In this document: one piece after another, positions 8,128 through 15,475 of the stretch
Numbering within the stretch: the stretch's first letter is position 1
How the letters are laid out: each line of letters begins with the position of its first letter
Source of the DNA: Rhodoferax_B ferrireducens_A
GTDB taxonomy: Bacteria > Pseudomonadota > Gammaproteobacteria > Burkholderiales > Burkholderiaceae_C
DNA length: 64,000 bases
Direction of reading: 5' to 3'
Assembly (NCBI RefSeq): GCF_031458075.1
Contig: NZ_JAVDXT010000001.1
Coordinates: 1,116,001-1,180,000 of the forward strand
The notes under the pieces: generated by a model
Told to the model about the DNA's origin: nothing
The model's database searches: none
Seen by the model: the letters and a program-made list of their open reading frames with translations, nothing else
Program-made: the position numbers and the translations under genes

Positions 8128-9153
8128 TCAGGCAAGCACGTCGGCGTACACGTACTCGGCAAAGCGCGCCGGGTCGGTGCTGGGCTTGAGCACGCCGACC
8201 AGCTTGAAGTCGCGGGCATAGAACTCTATCTCTTTCTTCAGGTCGTTGCCGCTGGGGTGGTTGCGGTGCGTCAGCGTGCCCAGCACGGCGCGCAGGTCTT
8301 CTACCGGCACTTTGGAATAGGGGCTGTAGATCTTGGCGGTTTCGTTCGGGTAGTTGGCGATGAAGTCCGAGGCCTCGGTGATGGAGCGCGCCAATGCGGC
8401 CGCGGTAGGCTTGTCGTTGCGCACCAGCTTGCCGCTGACGCCCAACACGCAGCAGGTCTTGTTGGCGTATTCGCCCGACAGATTGGTGGCCAGCTCGACC
8501 AGGCCCTTGGTGCGGCGCTCGACAAGGAACAGGTTCGGGTCGCCATCGGCGATCGCATGGGCTTCGCCTTTCTCTACCGCCAAGCCCAGCATGTCGGCTG
8601 GGAACTGGCGCCAGCTCACGTCCTTCTCCGGGTCCAGGCCGGCCTTCACCAGCAGTACCGAGAAGAAGTTCTTGCCCGGGCTATTCAGGTCGGACACGGC
8701 GATGGTCTTGCCCTTGAGCTTGGCCAGGCTGGTCACGCCGGCCGGTGCGTAGCCCACCAGGCGGGTGCAGCCGCCATGCGAGCTGCTGACCAGCTTGACG
8801 TCGAAGCCCGACTCCAGCGGCTTGATCCAGCGGTGCACCATGCCCACGCCGGCGTCGGCCTTGGAGGTGGCAATGCTTTCCAGCAACTGGTCGGTAGAGC
8901 CGGCAAAGTTCACCAGCTCGACATTCAGGCCATTCTTTTCAAAAATGCCGCGCTCCAGTGCCACCGGCACGGCCGACAGGCAGACCGCACCGGCATTCCA
9001 GGCCAGCTTGATGTCGCGCAGTTTGCCGGCGGCCCGCACATTGCGGCCGGCCACACCGGCGGCTCCCACCACGCCGGCCAGGCCGGCAGCGCGCAGCCAT
9101 TGGCGGCGTGACCAGCCGGGGTTGAAACGGGTGCGATCGTCGGACGTGAACAT
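8128..9153 (-). CDS. ABC transporter substrate-binding protein, Tat-exported
   Basis: 341 residues. The N-terminus has a twin-arginine signal, SRRQWLRAAGLAGVVGAAG, so the protein would be folded before export. The mature part is of the SsuA/TauA/NrtA family: an early strand KLAWNAGAVCLSAVPVALERGIF, the loop FAGSTDQLLESIATSKADAG, and SLAKLKGKTIAVSDLNSPG. It is the first gene of the left-running operon, and the 198-base gap before the dioxygenase gene holds a divergent promoter region. Ligand unknown; the sulfur-metabolism neighbours point to a sulfonate or thiol-derived compound. Confidence 0.88.
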   Translation of the reverse strand: MFTSDDRTRFNPGWSRRQWLRAAGLAGVVGAAGVAGRNVRAAGKLRDIKLAWNAGAVCLSAVPVALERGIFEKNGLNVELVNFAGSTDQLLESIATSKADAGVGMVHRWIKPLESGFDVKLVSSSHGGCTRLVGYAPAGVTSLAKLKGKTIAVSDLNSPGKNFFSVLLVKAGLDPEKDVSWRQFPADMLGLAVEKGEAHAIADGDPNLFLVERRTKGLVELATNLSGEYANKTCCVLGVSGKLVRNDKPTAAALARSITEASDFIANYPNETAKIYSPYSKVPVEDLRAVLGTLTHRNHPSGNDLKKEIEFYARDFKLVGVLKPSTDPARFAEYVYADVLA

Positions 9154-9351
9154 GCAGTACCTCTGTTAAATCTGTGCAGGAGGCAGATTGCAATGGATTC
9201 CAGCTTCCAAGGGAAATAAGAAAAACAGGGATGCATATGCAAAGAATCATCCGCGCCCGGCCCGCAAATCGGTTGCAATAAGCCATCTTCAAAATGGGCT
9301 GTGCGCCTGCGCATGGCCATCTACGAACCATTGACGACGCCTTCACCACGC
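9154..9351. promoter_or_regulatory. divergent promoter region of the organosulfur locus
   Basis: This gap separates the left-running transporter operon from the right-running dioxygenase and rhodanese genes, so it must hold both promoters. It is locally AT-rich and carries a perfect 10-bp palindrome TGCATATGCA at 9232-9241, a possible operator. No -10/-35 pair could be chosen with confidence. Confidence 0.4.
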
Positions 9352-9942
9352 ATGACCACCCCCTACGACACCGCACGGCTTAGCAGCTTTGTGCAGCAAC
9401 TTGGCCGCCTGCTGGACCGCCAGCCCACCGAGCTGGAAATACTGGCCCAGGGCGGCAGCCTGCTTGGCCAGCTGGTGGAGCGCGACGACTGGCTGCCCAC
9501 GGCCTACGCCCAGCCGCATCCGCAGTACTACCAGCAGTACCTGCTGCACGCCGACCCGCTGGGGCGGTTCTCGGTGGTCAGCTTTGTCTGGGGGCCGGGC
9601 CAGGCCACACCCATCCACGACCACACGGTCTGGGGGCTGATCGGCATGCTGCGCGGGGCCGAGGAATCGCAGGCTTTTGCGCGCGACGCCAGCGAGCGCT
9701 GGGTGGCCCAGGGCAAGCCCCGCGCGCTGGCGCCTGGCGAGGTGGATGCGGTGTCGCCGCGTATAGGCGACGTGCACCGCGTGCGCAATACCCTGGCCGA
9801 CCAGGTGTCGATCAGCATCCACGTGTACGGCGCCGATATCGGCAAAGTCCAGCGCTCGGTGTACCTGGAGGACGGCACCCGCAAACCCTTTGTCTCTGGC
9901 TACAGCAATGCCGCCGCGTTCCTTTCGACGCAAACGATTTAA
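9352..9942 (+). CDS. cysteine dioxygenase family protein (thiol dioxygenase)
   Basis: 196 residues from the ATG at 9352; ATG 9313 and GTG 9301 are in-frame alternatives and none has a clear ribosome-binding site. The cupin metal site is visible: His89 and His91 in TPIHDHTVWGLIGML and His142 in GDVHRVRN. This is the three-His iron centre of bacterial cysteine and 3-mercaptopropionate dioxygenases, which oxidise a thiol to the sulfinate with O2. It lies 21 bases before the rhodanese gene and is probably co-transcribed. Sequence alone does not separate cysteine from 3-mercaptopropionate as substrate. Confidence 0.88.
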   Translation: MTTPYDTARLSSFVQQLGRLLDRQPTELEILAQGGSLLGQLVERDDWLPTAYAQPHPQYYQQYLLHADPLGRFSVVSFVWGPGQATPIHDHTVWGLIGMLRGAEESQAFARDASERWVAQGKPRALAPGEVDAVSPRIGDVHRVRNTLADQVSISIHVYGADIGKVQRSVYLEDGTRKPFVSGYSNAAAFLSTQTI

Positions 9943-9963
9943 CCGATTTTCCCCAGGAGTTCC

Positions 9964-11562
9964 ATGTCCACCCCCTTGCCCCTCAAAACCTTCCACGACG
10001 TGCGCCAGGCCTTGCTGGCGCGGCAGGAGATTGCACTGATCGACGTGCGCGAAGAAGACCCGTTTGCCCAGGCCCATCCGCTGTTTGCCGCCAACTTTGC
10101 GGCCGGGCGCATCGAGCTGGATGCCTGGAGCCGCATTCCGCGCCGCGACACCGCCATCGTGGTGCTGGACGATGGCGAAGGTCTGGCCGAGCCGGCCGCG
10201 CGCACGCTGCACAAGCTGGGCTACACCGATGTGGCCTTGCTGGACGGCGGCCTGCAGGGCTGGCGCGATGCCGGTGGCGAAATCTTCAAGGACGTGAACG
10301 TGCCAAGCAAGGCCTTCGGCGAACTGGTCGAAGCGCAGCGCCACACGCCCTCGTTGTCGGCCGAAGAAGTCAAAGCCTTGATCGACCAGCAGGCCGACGT
10401 GGTGGTGCTGGACGCCCGCCGTTTCGACGAATACCAGACCATGAGCATCCCCACCGGCATCAGCGTGCCCGGTGCCGAGCTGGTGCTGCGTGCCCAGGCG
10501 CTGGCGCCGAATCCTGCGACCCGCATCATCGTCAACTGCGCGGGCCGCACCCGCAGCATCATCGGCACGCAGTCGCTGGTCAACGCCGGCATCCCCAACC
10601 CCGTATCCGCCTTGCGCAACGGCACCATAGGCTGGAAGCTGGCCGGCCAGGTGCTGGACCACGGTGCTGAGCGGCAAGGCCGGGCCATCACCGAACAGAC
10701 CAGCGCCGATGCCGCCAGCCAAGCGCGTGCCGTGGCGGACCGCTCGGGCGTGCAGCGCGCCCAGCCCGCTGACCTGTTGAGCTTCCAGGCCGAAGCCGGC
10801 CGCACCACTTACCGTTTTGATGTACGCACCAGCGAGGAATTTGCCGCTGGCCATCTGCCGGGCTTCTCGAACGCCCCCGGCGGCCAACTGGTGCAGGAAA
10901 CCGATGTGTCCGCACCGGTGCGCGGCGCCCGCATCGTGCTGGCCGACACCGACGGAGTCCGTGCCAACATGAGCGCATCCTGGCTGGCCCAGATGGGTTG
11001 GGATGTATGGGTACTCGACGGCAGCCAGGTCGCCGATTGGCGCGAAACCGGCCACCCGCCTGCACCAGTGCCGGAGCCCGAAGGCCATGCTGAATGGATC
11101 AGCCCCGCCCAGCTGGCGGCTTGGCTGCAGGCCGAGCCCGCCGACCACATCGCGGTACTGGACATGACCACCAGCGTCAACTACGTGAAGCGCCATATCC
11201 CCGGTGCCTGGTACCTGTCGCGCGCCGGCCTGGCCCAGGCCTTGGCCCTGATCCCCAAGGCCAAGCGCTACGTGCTGACCTGCGGCAGCAGCCTGCTGGC
11301 GCGCTACGCGGTGGTCGAGCTGGAGCGCTTGACGGGCGCCGAAGTGTTTGTGCTCAAGGGCGGCACCATCGCCTGGATCGCCGCCGGGCTACCGCTGGAA
11401 CACGGCGAAACCCGCTTGGCTTCACCGCGCACCGACCGCTACCGCCGCCCGTACGAGGGCACGGACAGCCCGCGCGAAGCGATGCAAGGCTATCTGGATT
11501 GGGAGTTTGGTTTGGTGGAACAGCTGGGGCGCGATGGGACGCATGGGTTCAGGGTGATCTGA
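9964..11562 (+). CDS. four-domain rhodanese-like sulfurtransferase
   Basis: 532 residues made of four rhodanese-type domains. Active-site cysteines are seen only in domains 2 (Cys192 in NCAGRTR) and 4 (Cys440 in LTCGSSLLARYA). In domains 1 and 3 the matching loop has Asp (DDGEG near 70 and DTDGVR near 330), so those domains should be catalytically silent. Rhodaneses move sulfane sulfur between a donor and a thiol acceptor such as cyanide or glutathione. Placed after the thiol dioxygenase, it probably handles persulfide or thiosulfate sulfur released during organosulfur breakdown. A ribosome-binding site (CCCCAGGAGTTCC) precedes the ATG. Confidence 0.88.
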   Translation: MSTPLPLKTFHDVRQALLARQEIALIDVREEDPFAQAHPLFAANFAAGRIELDAWSRIPRRDTAIVVLDDGEGLAEPAARTLHKLGYTDVALLDGGLQGWRDAGGEIFKDVNVPSKAFGELVEAQRHTPSLSAEEVKALIDQQADVVVLDARRFDEYQTMSIPTGISVPGAELVLRAQALAPNPATRIIVNCAGRTRSIIGTQSLVNAGIPNPVSALRNGTIGWKLAGQVLDHGAERQGRAITEQTSADAASQARAVADRSGVQRAQPADLLSFQAEAGRTTYRFDVRTSEEFAAGHLPGFSNAPGGQLVQETDVSAPVRGARIVLADTDGVRANMSASWLAQMGWDVWVLDGSQVADWRETGHPPAPVPEPEGHAEWISPAQLAAWLQAEPADHIAVLDMTTSVNYVKRHIPGAWYLSRAGLAQALALIPKAKRYVLTCGSSLLARYAVVELERLTGAEVFVLKGGTIAWIAAGLPLEHGETRLASPRTDRYRRPYEGTDSPREAMQGYLDWEFGLVEQLGRDGTHGFRVI

Positions 11563-11568
11563 ATAGTG

Positions 11569-11636
11569 TGCTATTGAATAAGTAGCTGCTTGCGCAGCTT
11601 GTATATGCGCTGGTGGCACTTTTCATTCAATAAAAC
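11569..11636 (+). repeat. interspersed palindromic repeat, copy 3
   Basis: Begins TGCTATTGAATAAGTAGCTG, then TTGCGCAGCTTGTATATGCGC, and ends in an AT-rich tail. It sits directly after the rhodanese stop and at the left edge of the AT-richer patch. Confidence 0.8.
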
Positions 11637-11658
11637 CGTAGCAAAAACTGTCAAATGT

Positions 11659-12159
11659 TTAGTTGGCGCGATAGCCTATAAATAGCCTTCGGCCCAGAAG
11701 AAGTACAAGCGATGCCGCACCGGCCCAAAGGCAATAGCCATGGAGCTCGTCGATGGAAATCAAGAGGTACAACGGGTTGGCCTGGCTAAACGGCGCCAGC
11801 GGCCGGATATCTGCGTGCATCACACTGTCAAGAATGATGTGGGAGTAGCAGCCTGTGGCCGCTCCAATGGCCACTGGACTTGGCTTGAGTTCCTGCCAAC
11901 GGAAAAAATTGGGGAGCTTGACCAACGGAGCCATTTTTCGCGCAAGAAGAAAAAGCAAAACGGTTGCCGCAGCAACAAGCGTGGCTCCAACGTAGGTATG
12001 CAGAAATCGGTGAAGAGGTTCTTGTTGGGTGAGGATGTAATACAGGGGCTCGGTATCGATGAGGACATTCGCCGCAACGAAAGCAATGAAGCTTACGTGG
12101 CGTGGCGCAATGGCATGGATCGCACCGCCCGGACCGAAGTGGAATGGTGTAAATGGCAT
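11659..12159 (-). CDS. membrane-bound metal-dependent hydrolase-like protein
   Basis: 166 residues from the ATG at 12159 (a longer frame upstream is not coding-like). It starts MPFTPFHFGPGG, and the motif GCYSHIILDSVMH lies after two or three hydrophobic segments (about 52-72, 92-106, 140-158). The pattern of a start like PFTPFH plus a later H-x-x-x-D motif matches the YdjM-like family of inner-membrane proteins named as metal-dependent hydrolases, whose function is poorly known. Composition is AT-richer than most of the window. It lies 14 bases downstream of pyrF on the same strand. Confidence 0.65.
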   Translation of the reverse strand: MPFTPFHFGPGGAIHAIAPRHVSFIAFVAANVLIDTEPLYYILTQQEPLHRFLHTYVGATLVAAATVLLFLLARKMAPLVKLPNFFRWQELKPSPVAIGAATGCYSHIILDSVMHADIRPLAPFSQANPLYLLISIDELHGYCLWAGAASLVLLLGRRLFIGYRAN

Positions 12160-12173
12160 TTTGAGAAGCGGTT

Positions 12174-12875
12174 TTAGTCCCCACTCGCTGGAGCCATGCC
12201 TGCGACAGCCTCTTCGAACGCGAGCAATGGACTTGCGGCTTGTGTGATGGAGCGACCTATGACGACGTGGGTTGCTCCATTGCGACGCGCCACCTGCGGG
12301 GTTGCAATGCGTACCTGGTCCGTGCTCCCGCCACCGCTGAGCTGGATGCCTGGCGTGACGATGAGTGTTCCCGCAGGCAACTGCGCCACCAGATACCCGG
12401 CTTCGTTTGCGGATGCCACTACGCCGTGGCAACCGCAGGTTGCGGCTAGCTTGGCCAAGCGTTCGACTTGTGCGCGTACAGACGGTGCAAGGCCAATTTC
12501 CGAAAGGTCTTCGTCCCCCAGACTCGTGATGACAGTGAGCGCCATGATCTTGAGGCCAGGGAATGGCGCTGCGGCCGCGACTGCCGCGCGCAGCACCGCC
12601 GAACCACCCGACGCGTGCACGGTGACCATGGTGGCGCCAAGCTTCCCGGCCGCCTTCACTGCGCCCGCGACAGAGTTTGGAATCTCGTGCAGCTTGAGAT
12701 CCAAGAAAACTTCCTTGCCCATAGCGACGAGCTCGCGCACGATGCTGGGCCCCTCCTCGGTCAGAAGTTGCAGGCCAACCTTGTACGCAGTAGCGGACGG
12801 CCCCAGCGCATGGACGAGTGCGAGCGCCTGCGCTTTACTCGGGAAATCCAGGGCAACGATGACGGGAGATTGCAT
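12174..12875 (-). CDS. pyrF: orotidine 5'-phosphate decarboxylase, type 1
   Basis: 233 residues with a TIM-barrel fold; converts orotidine monophosphate to UMP in pyrimidine synthesis. Asp10 (IVALDFPSK) and Lys32 (AYKVGLQLL) fit the family, and the signature is FLDLKLHEIPNSVAG. The catalytic Asp-x-Lys-x-x-Asp pattern reads Asp59, Lys61 and Glu64, so the third acidic residue is Glu instead of the usual Asp. The phosphate loop is GATHVVIGRSIT. To my knowledge many betaproteobacteria use the longer type-2 PyrF, so this short form in an AT-richer patch may be an acquired extra copy. No other pyrimidine gene is nearby. Confidence 0.85.
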   Translation of the reverse strand: MQSPVIVALDFPSKAQALALVHALGPSATAYKVGLQLLTEEGPSIVRELVAMGKEVFLDLKLHEIPNSVAGAVKAAGKLGATMVTVHASGGSAVLRAAVAAAAPFPGLKIMALTVITSLGDEDLSEIGLAPSVRAQVERLAKLAATCGCHGVVASANEAGYLVAQLPAGTLIVTPGIQLSGGGSTDQVRIATPQVARRNGATHVVIGRSITQAASPLLAFEEAVAGMAPASGD

Positions 12876-12963
12876 GAGCGGGATGGCGCCTGAGGGGCTT
12901 AATGTCAGATTTCAGCGGACGCCGAAGGCGATCCGATGGAAAGAAATGTTAGCCAAAACAGCA

Positions 12964-13302
12964 CTAGACATAAGCCCGCCAAGCAGAAAAGGCAATAGGA
13001 AGCAAAGCCGCGACGGCAAGCTCGACCGTGCGTGCTTTCGATGGTGCAAAGTGCGGAGCAGAACCGCGCACAAAGTACAAAAATGTAATGAACGGCCAAG
13101 CCGCGCAAAGCACGAAAAATGTGGAAGAAGATTTCGCGAGCAATGGACTAACCCCCAGAATTAAACCGAGCCCAGCAATTCCGGCATAAAGTAAGACGGA
13201 CGCTAGCACGACCCAACCTTGAGGAGTGTGCAAAAGCGGCCCCCGAAGCAGCTCTGAAACTGGACGCTGGTAATAGCTCACGATCTGGCTAACGTGATCC
13301 AC
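12964..13302 (-). CDS. small hypothetical membrane protein
   Basis: 112 residues with three hydrophobic segments: about 28-52 (GWVVLASVLLYAGIAGLGLI), 59-78 and 93-108. I do not recognise the family. The start at 13302 gives a soluble amphipathic N-terminus before the first helix. It is co-oriented with pyrF 88 bases downstream and has the AT-richer composition of the surrounding patch. The overlapping frame at 12905-13108 was judged a shadow. The 190 bases between this gene and the GNAT gene hold nothing assignable. Confidence 0.5.
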   Translation of the reverse strand: MDHVSQIVSYYQRPVSELLRGPLLHTPQGWVVLASVLLYAGIAGLGLILGVSPLLAKSSSTFFVLCAAWPFITFLYFVRGSAPHFAPSKARTVELAVAALLPIAFSAWRAYV

Positions 13303-13494
13303 ACCGCAAAATCTGCGGTTTAAATTGACTGTCGAGGTTTAAATCATCCATCCGAGTTCTCTTGAAAGTGGCTTGCAGCCTTGATTTTCTGGGTTCTTTC
13401 CGGTCTTTATACAGGTATAAAAATTTCGACAAACCCCGCAGGCCGATTTTGCGCGATTCGAGCCATCGGACCTGCTGGGATTGGCTTAGCAGCT

Positions 13495-13986
13495 TCAAGC
13501 AAACGCCGCGTGGTACGCGACCCGTCCTTCCGGGTGGGAGGCCCCAAACGCCAGCGCCATGAAGTATTCCGCCGGAGGGCCGGGATACACCAGGCCGGGT
13601 TGGGCCTGGAAGCCGAAGCGTGTGTAGTAGCCCGGATCGCCGAGCACCACGCAGCCCGCCGCACCCAGCGCTGCTAGGCGCGCAAGGCCCGCGCGCACCA
13701 GATCGGACCCCAGGCCGCGGCCCTGGAAGGCCGGGCCCACCGAGATCGGCCCCAGCCCATACCAGTCCGCCGTGCCATCGCTGATGGTCACGGGCGAAAT
13801 GGCTACGTGGCCGACGACGGTGCCATCGATTTCGGCCACCAGAGACAGCGTCAATGCGCCCGCGGTGCGCAGCGCGGAGACGATGTGCGGCTCTGTGCCG
13901 CTGGAGTGGGGGTGCCCGGCGAACGCGCGTTCGGTCAGCGCAAAGATGGCTTGGGTGTCGGCGGGCGTTTCTGGACGGATCGGCAT
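13495..13986 (-). CDS. GNAT family N-acetyltransferase (YhbS-like)
   Basis: 163 residues from the ATG at 13986; the frame continues upstream only to a GTG at 14037. It opens MPIRPETPADTQAIFALTERAF, and the acetyl-CoA loop is GPISVGPAFQGRGLGSDLV (Q/RxxGxG/A type). The ending GDPGYYTRFGF is typical of the YhbS-like branch. It should transfer an acetyl group to an amine of unknown identity. It stands alone in the patch before the malonate cluster, with GC-rich codon use like the core genes and unlike its left neighbours. Confidence 0.85.
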   Translation of the reverse strand: MPIRPETPADTQAIFALTERAFAGHPHSSGTEPHIVSALRTAGALTLSLVAEIDGTVVGHVAISPVTISDGTADWYGLGPISVGPAFQGRGLGSDLVRAGLARLAALGAAGCVVLGDPGYYTRFGFQAQPGLVYPGPPAEYFMALAFGASHPEGRVAYHAAFA

Positions 13987-14058
13987 GGCAGGGGCGGTTG
14001 CGAGTGGCGGGCAGCCTAGATTCTCCTGCTTCTCCACGATTGCGGCTCCGCGGCATGC

Positions 14059-14110
14059 TTGCTATGAAATAAAGAGCTGCAGGCGCAGGTGCTACTTGTG
14101 CTGCAGCAGC
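14059..14110 (+). repeat. interspersed palindromic repeat, copy 4
   Basis: Begins TTGCTATGAAATAAAGAGCT and then GCAGGCGCAGGTGC. It lies upstream of the GNAT gene rather than behind a stop codon. The gap 14038-14400 contains, in order, this copy, a gene relic, another repeat copy and the mdcR leader. Confidence 0.7.
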
Positions 14111-14119
14111 GGTACGTCT

Positions 14120-14177
14120 AGCCCTTGTCTTTGGCGACCTGCTTGATGTAGTCGCCGGCGCTTTGCTGGCTGTTTGG
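14120..14177 (-). pseudogene. 58-bp relic of an FMN-dependent monooxygenase gene
   Basis: This stretch matches 24482-24539 within the complete monooxygenase gene at 24162-25514, with about eight differences over 58 bases. Its minus-strand reading gives QQSAGDYIKQVAKDKG against QQSASDRIKQVSKDKG in the full gene. It lies between two copies of the interspersed repeat, and no open frame surrounds it. The copy is too diverged to be a recent duplication from the full gene, so it is probably what is left of a second family member. Confidence 0.65.
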
Positions 14178-14240
14178 GGGAAGTAAGGGGGCGTGCGGGG
14201 ATGCAGGGGATCCCGGCAATCTGATGCTGCAAGCTGTATT

Positions 14241-14304
14241 TTGCTATTCAATTGGTAGCGGATCGTGCAATTTTTATATGCGCTAGCGGCACTTTTTATC
14301 CATG
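14241..14304 (+). repeat. interspersed palindromic repeat, copy 5
   Basis: Begins TTGCTATTCAATTGGTAGCG and then GTGCAATTTTTATATGCGCT. It differs from most copies in the first arm. It lies 97 bases before the mdcR start. Confidence 0.7.
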
Positions 14305-14400
14305 AAATTTATGGCTTTTGGCATGCGCTGTGAAGGGCGGGGTGGCAGCAGGCATGCAGGGCTGTTCACTTAGAATGCGCCGTCCAAACGCAGGTTGACC

Positions 14401-15315
14401 ATGCACCTCCACCTCGATGAAGAGATCACCTTCCGCAGGCTAGAGATTCTGCTGGCCTTTATGGAGACCGGCAACCTGACGCGCGCGGCCGAGATGCTGG
14501 AGATCAGCTCCGTGAGCGTGCACCGCGCTTTGCATGGATTGGAGACGGGGCTGCGTTGTGCCTTGTTCCGACACGAAGGGCGCAACCTGCATCCGACGGA
14601 GGCCGCCCAGGCGCTGGCAGATGTGGCCCGCGAGGTGCTTCGCACAATGTCCGAGGGCGTGCGTTCCACCCGCGAGGTGGCGGGTTACTCCGCTGATCGC
14701 ATCCGCATAGGCTCTCTGTATTCCCTCACCGACCGGACGGTTCCGAAACTGGTCATGGGCATGAAGATCCGCAAGCCCGACATACAGACGGAACTGGTGC
14801 TGGGCTCCAATGCGGACCTGCTGCAGAAGTTGCGCGACGGTGCCATCGATGCGGTGTTGATGGGCACGCCCGAAAATGCGGCGGATGTGGAGTCCCAGCC
14901 CTTGTTCGAAGACGATATTTTTTTTGCCGCGCCAGTGGGGTCTCGCTACGGCGGGATGGATGAGATTGACTTGGCCGTCTGTGCCAATGAACGTTTCGTT
15001 ACCTTGAGCGAGGGCTTTGTCACCTACGCCGGGTTCGTGGATGCGTTTCGCGTCGCCGGCTTCACGCCCAATGTGGTGATGAAGACGGGCGACATTTTTT
15101 CCCTGATGAACCTGGTGGGCGGCGGTGTGGGCTACACATTGCTGCCCGGGCGGGTGGGCGGCATCATGCCGCAGAAAGTGCAGCTGGTTCCGCTGCAGAA
15201 AAAGTACCTGATGCGCCAGACCATATCGCTGAATTTTCTGCGCACACGGGAACGTGATCCCAATCTGTTGGCGCTGCTCTCGGTCTGCCGCAGCTTGAGC
15301 GCGGAACTGGGCTGA
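14401..15315 (+). CDS. mdcR: LysR-type regulator of malonate utilisation
   Basis: 304 residues from the ATG at 14401 (a TTG lies two codons upstream). The N-terminal winged helix reads FRRLEILLAFMETGNLTRAAEMLEISSVSVHRALHGLETGL. The effector domain follows with IRIGSLYSLTDRTVPKLVMGMKIRKPD, and the tail has GGGVGYTLLPGRV. Length and position match MdcR, the LysR activator next to malonate decarboxylase genes in other proteobacteria. Here it reads in the same direction as the cluster, 160 bases before matC. The inducer is expected to be malonate or its CoA ester; the identification rests mostly on context. Confidence 0.85.
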   Translation: MHLHLDEEITFRRLEILLAFMETGNLTRAAEMLEISSVSVHRALHGLETGLRCALFRHEGRNLHPTEAAQALADVAREVLRTMSEGVRSTREVAGYSADRIRIGSLYSLTDRTVPKLVMGMKIRKPDIQTELVLGSNADLLQKLRDGAIDAVLMGTPENAADVESQPLFEDDIFFAAPVGSRYGGMDEIDLAVCANERFVTLSEGFVTYAGFVDAFRVAGFTPNVVMKTGDIFSLMNLVGGGVGYTLLPGRVGGIMPQKVQLVPLQKKYLMRQTISLNFLRTRERDPNLLALLSVCRSLSAELG

Positions 15316-15330
15316 GTACGCCGCATACCC

Positions 15331-15360
15331 ATCGTTCGGGTTAACCCCCGATCGTTTCAG
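15331..15360 (+). promoter_or_regulatory. candidate MdcR operator
   Basis: The sequence ATCGTTCGGGTTAACCCCCG is followed by a second ATCGTT, giving a direct repeat 20 bases apart around an imperfect GGGTTAACCC palindrome. It lies 16 bases after the mdcR stop and about 116 bases before matC, where a LysR activator site would be expected. It is a proposal only. Confidence 0.35.
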
Positions 15361-15475
15361 TTGGCGTAAAGATCGATCCAACTGCTTCATTGATCGTCCC
15401 GGAGGGCGTGCGTATTGTTCGCACCCAGACGTGCATCCATTGTGCGTTGCCATAAAAATCTCCGGAGACACATCG

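Noticed and set aside
12905..13108. 67-codon reverse frame overlapping the small membrane protein
   Set aside because: The overlapping 112-codon frame has better membrane-segment structure and start; both cannot be real at this overlap without evidence.
13289..14251. 320-codon reverse frame over the GNAT gene
   Set aside because: The coding signal belongs to the GNAT frame. This frame is Arg/Pro-rich with no domain. A short piece near its end resembled a transposase start but was too weak to report.
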